DNA of 64,000 nt from contig NZ_JALUXE010000027.1 of assembly GCF_027019125.1 (NCBI RefSeq), forward strand, positions 124,001 to 188,000. The letters are read 5' to 3'. Shown piece after piece: positions 7,201 through 15,600 of the stretch; position 1 is the first letter of the stretch; the number at the start of each line of letters is the position of its first letter. The position numbers were made by a program, and so were the translations under genes. The stretch is from Roseovarius sp. (GTDB taxonomy: Bacteria > Pseudomonadota > Alphaproteobacteria > Rhodobacterales > Rhodobacteraceae). The notes below the pieces were generated by a model that saw only the letters and a list, made by a program, of their open reading frames with translations, was not told the DNA's origin and searched no databases.

Positions 7201-8710
7201 TCAGGCGGTGCAGGGGGCGGGCGTCATAGGGGGCATCGGTGCGGTTCCATGCCTCGACGACCATGCGGCGCTCGGCCTCGGGCATGGGGGCGGTGTCGCC
7301 CTTTGCGAGGGCTTCGAGCCGCCGCGCGAGAAGGTCGGCCATGGCGGGCGAAAGGCGTGCGGCGTCATAGACGAGCGTGGGGGTGTCGGCGAGGTCGATG
7401 GTCAGCACTGTGCCGGGGACAAGGCCGCGCCCCGCGACACGCAGGCCGATATGCGGGGTCTGTGCGGCCTCAAGCGCCGGGTCACGGGTGAAGAGATCGA
7501 GGGCGAAGGCGCCGCGCGCCTCGGCCTCGGGCAGAGCCTGGGGCAGGTCCGCGACGGCAACCGGCACCCAGGGGCAGACATGGCCGGGGGCATGGGCCGC
7601 CTCGACCGCGGCCCCGGCATAGGCAAGATGCGTGCCCTCTTCGCCGCCCAGACGCGCGGCCCAGAGGCCGATCGCGCCGAGCGCGTCGTCGGGCAGGGCA
7701 AGCGGGCGGCGTTCCTCAACACCGGCGCTACCGCCCAGTGGCAGGGTGATGGGGTGCATGTCGCGCAGGCTGCGCCGCCAATAGCCGTCCTGCGGTGCGA
7801 GCCGTGTCAAAAGGTCTGTGACGGGCTGAGTGGACAGGACCGACCCGACGGCGATGCCTGCGAGGGGTGCCGCGCCGCCATCGGGCCCGGTCAGGGCGCT
7901 GAGCCGCAGCGCGCCCGCGCCCGTGGCCACGGTGAGGCGCGCGCCCTCGACCGAGAGCACCACGCCCGGCGCGCCGCTGCCCGGCACCACCTCGGCCCGG
8001 CCCACGAGCAGCACGCGGTCGCCCGCGATGATCCGTGCCCGGTTGAGCGGGTTGGCATAGCCGCCGTGATCGAGGGCGCGCACCAGTCGCGCCAGCGTCT
8101 CGGCGGCTTGGGTGAAATCGAGGCAGAGCCCCTCGGGGCGCTGGTCGCGGGCGAAATAGCTGCGTGCGCCAAGGTCCTGAATCCGGGCCGTCACGGCGCC
8201 CTGTTCAAGAGCGGTGATCACATCGGGAAAGCTGTCGAGCGCTGCGGCGTAGCATTTGGCGTTGAGGGTAAAGGCGGTTTCATCCTGCGAAATCTCTACC
8301 ATGCGCTGCGTGATGATGCGCCCCTCGTCCACCCCGCCTTCGATCAGGTGCCAGGTGATGCCGTGCCGTTCCTCGCCGTTCAGAATGGCCCAGACCGGCG
8401 CATTGAGACCGGCGTAGCGGGGCAGCGGACCGTCGTGGAAATTGATTGCGCCGCGCGTGGCGCGCGCCAGCACGGATTGCGGCAAGAGATCGAGATTGGC
8501 GATGGAGAGAAGCCAATCGCTGCCGAGATCGCCCAAACGCTCGGCCAGACCCTGACCGGGGGGCACGACGCGCAGGCCCTTGGCCTCGGCCCAAGCGGCC
8601 ACATCCGCGTGGCGGGTGATGACCGCCGTGATGCCGTGTCCGCGCGCGAGCCATGTCTCGCCACACTGAAGGGCGAGGGATTCGTTGCCGATCAAGAGGG
8701 CCTGCATCAT
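4208..8710 (-). CDS. NRPS protein: formyltransferase - adenylation domain with nested luciferase-like monooxygenase - PCP
   Basis: 1500 residues from the ATG at 8710, which overlaps the upstream glycosyltransferase stop as ATGA. Residues 1-180 are a formyltransferase fold with the Asn90, His92, Asp128 triad (GAINFHDGPLPRY, GGVDEG), followed by a small C-terminal subdomain to about 290. Residues 310-485 resemble a degenerate condensation-domain tail with no HHxxxDG motif. The adenylation domain runs 488-710 and 1075-1365: IYTSGSTGRPKG, FDISVLE, NMYGPTE, YGTGDL, and Lys1355 in NRKVDRKAL. An FMN-dependent luciferase-like monooxygenase of the MupA/Atu3671 type is inserted at about 726-1070, between core motifs A4 and A5. 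The carrier domain has Ser1416 in DLGGHSLLA. An Ala/Pro- and Arg-rich tail (1460-1500) may dock to a partner. A hand-read specificity code (D-I-L-Q-M-G-M-I-W-K) resembles glycine codes. It looks like an initiation module, as in the formylating module of linear gramicidin synthetase. Confidence 0.9.
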   Translation of the reverse strand: MMQALLIGNESLALQCGETWLARGHGITAVITRHADVAAWAEAKGLRVVPPGQGLAERLGDLGSDWLLSIANLDLLPQSVLARATRGAINFHDGPLPRYAGLNAPVWAILNGEERHGITWHLIEGGVDEGRIITQRMVEISQDETAFTLNAKCYAAALDSFPDVITALEQGAVTARIQDLGARSYFARDQRPEGLCLDFTQAAETLARLVRALDHGGYANPLNRARIIAGDRVLLVGRAEVVPGSGAPGVVLSVEGARLTVATGAGALRLSALTGPDGGAAPLAGIAVGSVLSTQPVTDLLTRLAPQDGYWRRSLRDMHPITLPLGGSAGVEERRPLALPDDALGAIGLWAARLGGEEGTHLAYAGAAVEAAHAPGHVCPWVPVAVADLPQALPEAEARGAFALDLFTRDPALEAAQTPHIGLRVAGRGLVPGTVLTIDLADTPTLVYDAARLSPAMADLLARRLEALAKGDTAPMPEAERRMVVEAWNRTDAPYDARPLHRLIATQTAKTPHARAVVFEAETLTYAALDARANRIAHVLRQMGVGPGVLVGLCLPRSADMIAAALGIWKAGGAYVPMDPAYPAERLALYLDDSAARVVVTRSDVAHTLPQTAQTLMLDTEPRMGDAPDAQVDGFAGPDDLAYVIYTSGSTGRPKGVMVTHRNVANFFAGMDDRIPAEPGAVWLAVTSLNFDISVLELFYTLARGYTLVLSGDESRALVSSGQLATSDRGMQFSLYYWGNDDGAGRDKYKSLLEGAQFADTHGFCAVWTPERHFHAFGGPYPNPSVTGAAVAAVTQNIAVRAGSCVAPLHHPARIAEEWAVIDNLTNGRAGLAIASGWHPDDFILRPENTPPRNKPAMFEAIRDLRRLWRGETVEFPRADGTLHGVVTQPRPVSQVLPVWVTTAGNPETWREAGAHGANVLTHLLGQSIDEVAGKITLYRNALREAGHDPDAFTVTLMLHTYVAETRDEARRVAREPMKDYLRSAAGLIKQYAWAFPAFKRPQGVSNPFELDLGSLSPEELDGILDFAFERYFEDSGLFGTVEDCVARVEGLKRIGVDEVACLIDYGIPARQVLDGLRPLARVLDRSNRVGAIPEDDFSIAAQILRHGVTHLQCTPSMARMIAMNDESRHALGRLRHLMLGGEPLPGALVQELRQVTRARIVNMYGPTETTIWSTTGPAEETPGPCPIGTPIANTQVYVLDPEMQPVPVGIAGELWIGGDGVTPGYLGRDDLTADRFRPDPFRAGGRIYGTGDLVRWRADGRLDFVGRADAQVKLRGYRIELGEIEAALEGCTGVAQAVVLAREDTPGDMRLVAYLRGTATPEAARAHLATHLPAHMIPAHVVVLEHFPLTPNRKVDRKALPAPETQIKAPRPAAAPKPVTPANTIERDIAAIWARILGVAEIGAQDSFFDLGGHSLLAVQAHREIRSTLAVDRLSITDIFRCPKLATLAARVAELRGDAVPAAAPAAANTPAPAPAPGRADARADAMARRRAMRAARQG

Positions 8711-9669
8711 GGCTTGATCCTTTTTTGCCGGTTCAGCGCTGCGCCAAGATCGCCCAGCACCAGATCGCGCAGGAAATAGGGGGGGCGGCTTGCGCCCTTG
8801 CGCCGCAGGAGCCGCCAGAGCGTGCCAAGCCCAGCCCCCAGCAGATGTGCCAGCGTGACAAGGGCGAGATAGGCCGCGCCGTGGTTCTTGGTGAAATAAT
8901 AGCGGCGCGAGGCGAACCAATAGGCGGGCACGCGGCCCCAGCCCTTCATCCCGGTGCTGACCGATCCGATATGTTCGACCCGGCTGCCCATCACGAAATC
9001 GGTGCGCCAGCCCGCGCGCGCGGCGCGCAGGCAGAGATCGGTTTCCTCGAAATAAAGAAAGAACCGCTCGTCAAAGCCGCCGATTTCGTCAAGCACGTCC
9101 TGGCGGATCATCAGGCTGGCCCCGGCCACCCAATCGACGGTTTGCGTGGTCTGGGGCACGGGCAGCGGCACGGTATGGGCGTGCAGGAGGCGGCTGATGG
9201 GGCCGATCCGCGCGGCCCCTTCAAATTCGCCCAAGGCAGAGGGAAAGTGGAAGCAGGTGACATGGGCCGCGCCATCGGGGCCGTGGATATGGCTGCCTGC
9301 AAGGCCGGTTTTGGGATGCGTTTCGAGATGATCCACAAGTGCCGCAATCGCATCCGGGGCGGGAAAGGCATCGGAATTGAGGATATAGACGTAATCGGGG
9401 CGCGTGCCGTCGCTGAGACCGGCGCGCATGCCGGCGTTGTTGCCTGCGCCAAAGCCGCCGTTATGCCCCGCCTGCACCACGCGCACGCGGTCCCAATCGG
9501 CGGTGGCCTTTTGCATGGTCTCGAACGAGCCGTCGCCGGAGTCGTTGTCCACCAGCACGATCTCGCCCGCGACGCCCTGCATGGCGCGGTGGGCGGCGCG
9601 GGCGGCCTTGACGCTCATGTCCGGCGTGCGCCAGTTGAGGACGATGGTGAGGACGCGGGGAGCGGTCAT
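8707..9669 (-). CDS. Glycosyltransferase family 2 (rhamnosyltransferase-like)
   Basis: 320 residues with a GT-A fold. Motifs are VLTIVLNWRTPDMS at the start, EIVLVDNDSGDGS, GGFGAGNNAG, LNSDAFP in place of the usual NPD/DxD, WVAGASLMIRQDV, and the catalytic-base region FLYFEETDLCLRAARAGW. The C-terminal part is hydrophobic and basic, suggesting a peripheral membrane site. It should transfer a sugar from a nucleotide or polyprenyl donor. Its start overlaps the PKS stop as ATGA and its stop overlaps the NRPS start in the same way, so it is made together with both. That placement suggests it glycosylates the PKS/NRPS product or builds the glycan that carries it. Donor and acceptor are unknown. 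Confidence 0.88.
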   Translation of the reverse strand: MTAPRVLTIVLNWRTPDMSVKAARAAHRAMQGVAGEIVLVDNDSGDGSFETMQKATADWDRVRVVQAGHNGGFGAGNNAGMRAGLSDGTRPDYVYILNSDAFPAPDAIAALVDHLETHPKTGLAGSHIHGPDGAAHVTCFHFPSALGEFEGAARIGPISRLLHAHTVPLPVPQTTQTVDWVAGASLMIRQDVLDEIGGFDERFFLYFEETDLCLRAARAGWRTDFVMGSRVEHIGSVSTGMKGWGRVPAYWFASRRYYFTKNHGAAYLALVTLAHLLGAGLGTLWRLLRRKGASRPPYFLRDLVLGDLGAALNRQKRIKP

Positions 9670-12600
9670 TCCGCCGCCTCGCGGTGTTCCGGGGCCACTT
9701 GAATGGCCTCGGCCGTCTCGATCACCCGGCGCAGGCGCGCGGCCAGCACCCGCACATTGGGCTCAAGCACCATCGAGTCGTGTGTGCCGGGCACCTCTGT
9801 CACCTGCACCTGCGGGGCAAAGCCCGCCCAGTCATTGTCGGGCAGGACATAGGCACGCTCGCTGCTGACCCAACGCCCCTCGGACACCTGCCATTTGCCC
9901 ACCAGTGGCGGGCGGAAGAGATGCAGCGCGCCCGCCCATGGGCGGACCTGATATTTGGCGATGGCGCGGTAAAAGGCGGCCTCGATGGCGCTGTCGTGGA
10001 AGTGATGCGTGTCGGTCTCTGCCTGCGCTTTGGGGCGGCGTTTGGTGATTTCCCATGCGATCCGCCGCGCCGCCCAGTGCAGGGGATAAAGCGGGCCGCC
10101 GGATTTGAGTTCCTGCCATTGGATCATCAGCCGGTCGCGGCGCGAGAGGGGGCGGCGCTGTGGCAGCGGCGTGTCGAGCATCACGATCAGCGCCACCTCT
10201 TCGCCCGCCGCGCGCAATTGCTGCGCCATTTCATAGGCGGTGATGCCGCCACCCGAAAACCCACCCAAGAGATAGGGGCCGTGCGGCTGCACCTGCCTGA
10301 GTTCGGCGATCATGTCGGTCGCGGCCTCTGTCAGATCGTCATGGGGCGCGGCCCCGCCATAGAGGCCACGCGCCTGAAGCCCGTAAAAGGGACGATCCTC
10401 GCCCAAGAGATGCGCCAGATGGCGCAGGTTGAGCACGTTGCCGAACATGCCTGCCACGAGGAAGAAGGGCGTCTTTGGCCCACCTTCGCCCCGGTGCATC
10501 GGCACGAGATGGGTAAAGCGGCGCTGTGGTTCCTGTGGTGTGGGCGCGTCCTGTCCCGTCTCTTGCGGGCCAATCTGGGCCTCGATCAGCGCGGCGCAGG
10601 CGCGGATGGTGGGGGCCTCGAAGAGGACGGAAATGGGCAGATCGACGCGATAGGCCTTGCGGATCATGCCAAAGAGGCGGACGGCGATCAGGGAGTGACC
10701 GCCAAGGTCGAAGAAGGAATCCTCGACCCCGACCTGCTCGAGCCCGAGAAGTTCGGACCAGAAGCCCGCGAGACGGGTCTCGATCTCGCCCTCGGGGGCG
10801 GTGAACGCGCTGTCGAGATCGGGGCGTTCAAAGCGGTGTCCGGTCGTGTCTGTGCCGTGCGCGCCCGCCTCTGCCTGTGCGATGAGCGCGGGCAGGTCGA
10901 GCGAGGAGACGAGGATCTGTGGGGCGGGCTGTGCCAGCGCGCGGCGAAAGGCCTCGGCCCCCTCGGCGGGGCGGATGCCTTCGCGCAGGGCGTGGCGCAG
11001 GCGCTCTTCGGCGGGGCTTGCCGGGGCGCTCGCGGTCTGGCCCTCAAAGCGGATTTCGCCGGCGCGCGGCGGGGTCAGGGTGAGGCCGCCCACCTGTTTG
11101 CGGATGGCGAAATCGGTGATCTCGATCAGCACCCGGCCTGTGGCATCGCAAAGTGTGATGTCAAAGCGCGCGGTTTCATCGCTGGCGCGGTTCTGGGCGG
11201 CGTTGCGGACATGAGACCAGACCTCTGCCCCCAGGGGCGCGTGGACGCGGAGCGACCCGTAGGACATGGGCACCCAGAGATCGGATGCGTCATAGCCCGC
11301 AATCAGCCCCATGGCCCAGCCGGTCGCGATATCCATTAACGCGGGGTGCAGGAGATAGCCCGCCGCCAGATCGGCTTGCGCGCTCTCTGGCAGGGCCAGA
11401 TGCGCGAGACCCTCGCCGGTGCCCAGACCCATGGCGCGCAGCACGCGCCAGCGCGGGCCAAACGCAAGATGCGCCTCTTGCGGGGCGGCGAGGGCGGTGT
11501 CGCCCGCCTCTTGCCAGCTTTGGATACGGTTGCGTATGGAGGGCAGATCGAGCGGGACAGGCGCGGGAAGCGGCAGAAGGCTCAGCCTCGCCTCGGCCAG
11601 TGTGACCCAGCCTTGCCGTCCGGCCTGGGCATGATCACCCTCGATCCGGGCAGTATAGCCGGTGTCACTGCGCGTCAGGGTGAGGCGCATGTCGCGGCTG
11701 CCGCCCTCGGGCATGTCAAAGGCGCGCAGGAACCACAGATCGCGGATTTCAAACGGGCCATCCTCGCCCTGCTCGCGCAGGGCCTCGGCCAGAAGCTCCA
11801 GATAGCCGGTGCCGGGCAAGAGCGCCTGATCGGATTTGGTGCGGTGCTGATCGAAGACCCAGAGACCGGCGTCATAATGGGCGTGAAACACCCGGTTTCC
11901 CTGCGCATCATGGCTGGCCTCTTGCACCAGCGGTGCCGCGACCGGCAGGCGCGGGGCGGCCAGTGCGTCGCCGCGTTGCTGCGCCACAGCCTCGGCGGCC
12001 ATGCCGACCTCGGACCAGATGCCCCAGTTGAGGGCAACCACGCGGGTCTTGTCGCCCATGCGGCTGCGCGCATAGGCGTTGAGATATTCATTGGCGGCGA
12101 CGTAATCCACCTGTCCCGCCGGGGCGGTGGCGGTGGAGGAAGAGGAAAAGAGCACGAGCCAGTCGAGCGTGCCATCTGGAAACACCTCGTCCAGCACCTG
12201 CGTGCCGTGGATTTTCGGGGTGAATACATCCTCGATCGTGTCGGGGCCTTTGCCGAGGAGCGGCGCGTCCTTGATCACGCCTGCGGCATGGATGACACCG
12301 TGGAGCGCGCCAAAGCGGGCCTCGATTTCCGCGCGGGCGGATTGCATATCCTCGATGTTGCTGACATCGCCCGCCACGATCATCACCTGACCGCCCAGAC
12401 CTTCGAGCCGTTCGACCGCCGCGATGCGGCGTGCCAGCGGATCGCCTGCGCCGCGTGTGGCCATGACGCGCGGCCAGTCGGCGCGGGGCGGCAGCGGGCG
12501 GCGTGCCATGAGGACGATCTTGGCGTTGGAGCGCGTGATCAGATCCTCGGCCAAGGTCAGGCCGATGCCGCCAAAGCCGCCGGTGATGAGCACGGTCTGG

Positions 12601-15600
12601 CCCTCTGCCAGCGGCGTGTCAGCGGGCAGGAGCGGGGCCGTGCGCCAGCCCGCCTCGTAGCGCCGCGCGCCGCGCAGCGCCGCGACATGGTTGCGCGGGG
12701 GCTGCATCAGATCCTCGAGCACCTGCGTCACAAGGGCGGCATCGGGGCCGCGCGCGGGCAGGATCAGATCAAGGCTGGCCGCCGTTACCCCCGGCAGTTC
12801 ATGGGGGATCACCCTGAGCGGGCCCATGAGCGTGGCCTTGGAGGGGTCGCGCAGGCCCTCGTCGCGAAGCTGCGCCGCGCCATTTGTTAGGGCGGTGATG
12901 TGCAGCGGGGCGGAGAGCCCTTCATCCGCCATGGCCTGCGCCAGAAAGAGCAGGCTGTAAAAGCCCTGTTCCTGAACGCGGTGGAAGAAGCTCGATCCGG
13001 GGCGGTGGCGGGCGTCTTGTGTGACCAGCCAGAAATGCGCGATGCGACTGGGCAGACGGCCTTCGGCGCTGAGCGCGCGGATGAGGGCATCATAGCCTTC
13101 GCGCCCGCGTTCGGGCGACAGGGTATAGCGCCCCGGTGCGAGCTGGGCAAAGGCATCTCCTGCCGTTACATACGTCACCGTATGTTTTGCGGATTCCAGC
13201 CGCTTGCCCACGGCCGCCGCAAGCCCGGTGTCGTCTTCGAAGATCAGCCATGTCTGCGGCGCGAGGGCGGCCAGATCGGCCTCGGTCGTGATCTCGACCT
13301 CGGCCAGATGGGGCCGCCATTGGGGCAGGTAGCCCCAGTCGGTCAGATCGTCGCGGCGCGTGGGCCAGTCGTCGGAACCCGCATCGCGCGTTGTGCCGGG
13401 GGTGATGAAATAGGGTTTGTGCTGAAAGGCGTAAGAGGGCAGCGGCACGCGGGTGCGGCGCGCCTCGCCCCAGATCTGATCCCAGTCAATATCGACGCCC
13501 ACCGCCCACATCCGCGCCAGCATCGCCATGAAATAGGCATCGTCGGCGATGCTATCCTCGGGGTGGCGCAGGGTGCTGATGACCTGATTGGCGCTGATGG
13601 CGCCATGCGCCTGCGCGAGGGAGGCCAGCGCCTTGCCCGGTCCCACCTCGAGAAACACCCGCTTGCCGCCCTCGGCGAGGCGGCCCAGCCCATCGGCGAA
13701 ATGGACGGTGTTGCGCAGATGGCCGACCCAATAGGCGGGGTCGGTCGCCTCGGCCGCCGTGAGGTAATCGCCGGTGCGGTTGGACAGGATGGGGATGTGC
13801 GGGGCGTTGAGGGGAATGGAGCGCAGGTAATCGCCAAAGCGGGTCAGGATCGGCTCCAGCATGCGCGAATGGGCGGCGATGTCGATGGGAATGCGCGTGG
13901 TCTCGATCCCCGCCTCGGCCAGACGCGCCGCCAGATCATCGAGCGCGGCCTGCGGGCCAGAGGCCACGCTGAGCCCCGGCGCATTGACCGCCGCGATGTC
14001 GAGTGTGTCGCCCAGCCAGGGACGCAGCGCCTCGGCGGAGAGGGGCACGCTGAGCAGGCCGCCCTTGGGCACGCTGTCGAAGAGTTGCCCACGCAGATGC
14101 ACAAGCCCGATGCAATCCTCGAAGCCCATCACGCCTGCGAGACAGGCGGCGGTATTCTCGCCCATGGAATGACCGATGAGGGCGGCGGGGGTCACACCCC
14201 AGCTCTGCCACAACTGCGCCAGCGCGTATTCGGTGATCATGATCAGCGGCAGTTGAACCGAGGGCTGTTTCAGCCGCTCGGCGGCGGTGGCCATATCGGC
14301 GGGGGCGGGCAGCCAGAGGGCGCGGATGTCGTAATCGAGTTTGGGTTGCAGCACCGCGAGGCCACGATCCATCCATTCGGCAAAGACCGGCTCTGTCTCG
14401 TAGAGATCGCGCGCCATGCCCGCATATTGCGCGCCGCCGCCGGGGAACATGAAGACGACCTCGGGGGCATTGAGCGCCTCGTGGGTGAAGACACGGCGCG
14501 GATCGCCCTTTTCCAGCAGTGTTGCCGCCTCTTCATGGCTGGCGGCCACCACGACGCGGCGGCGTTCGAAGGCGCGGCGACCTTGCTTGAGCGTCCAGGC
14601 CACATCGGCCAGGTTCTGTTCGGGGTGGGCGCGCAGATGGGCGGCAAGGCGGGCGGAATTTGCGTCCAGCGCCGCCTTGGAGCGGGCGGAGATCACGAGC
14701 GGCTGAAAGGGCCAATCGCTGGCCTCGGGCGCGGCGCGCGCGGGGGGTTCTTCGAGCACCACATGGGAGTTTGTGCCGCCCACGCCCAACGAGTTCACGC
14801 CTGCGCGGCGAGGGTGGTCGCGGCGTGGCCAGTCGCTGAGCCGGTCATTGACCGCAAAGGGGCTGCCGTCGAAGGCAATCGCCGGATTGGGCGCCTCATA
14901 GCCCAGCGAGGGCGGCATTTGCCCGTGATAGACCGCCAGTGTCGCCTTGATCAGGCTGGCCACGCCTGCCGCCGTGTCGAGATGGCCGATGTTGGTCTTG
15001 ACGCTGCCGATGCGGCAGAAATCGACCGCTTGGGTGGTTTCGCGAAAGGCCTGGGTGAGGGCGGCCACCTCGATCGGATCACCAAGGTATGTGCCGGTGC
15101 CGTGACATTCGACGTAATCGACGGTCTCGGCAGAGATGCCCGCCACGGCCTGCGCCTCGGCCACCGCCGCCGCCTGACCATCCACGGAGGGCGCGAGATA
15201 CCCCGCCTTGGCCGCGCCATCGTTGTTGACGGCAGAGCCTTTGATCACGCCCCAGATGTGATCGCCATCCGCGAGCGCGTCCGAGAGCCGGCGCAGCACC
15301 ACGACCCCCGCGCCAGAGCCAAAGACCGTGCCTTGGGCGCGGTGGTCAAACGCGTGACATTCGCCATCGGGCGACAGGATCTCGCCCTCTTTGTAGAGAT
15401 AGCCGCGCCCCTGTGGCAGCTCGATGGTGACACCGCCCGCAAGCGCCATGTCACATTCGCCGTTGAGCAGCGATTGCGCCGCCACATGCACCGCAACGAG
15501 CGAGGTGGAGCAGGCGGTTTGCAGGCCAAGGCTTGGCCCCTTGAGATCGAGGATATGGCTGAGCCGGGTGGTCAGGAAATCCTTGTCATTGCCGGTGTGG

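Noticed and set aside
8711..8920. A 70-residue N-terminal extension of the NRPS frame
   Set aside because: It overlaps the GT2 gene in another frame and lacks family similarity; the ATGA overlap at 8710 fixes the start.
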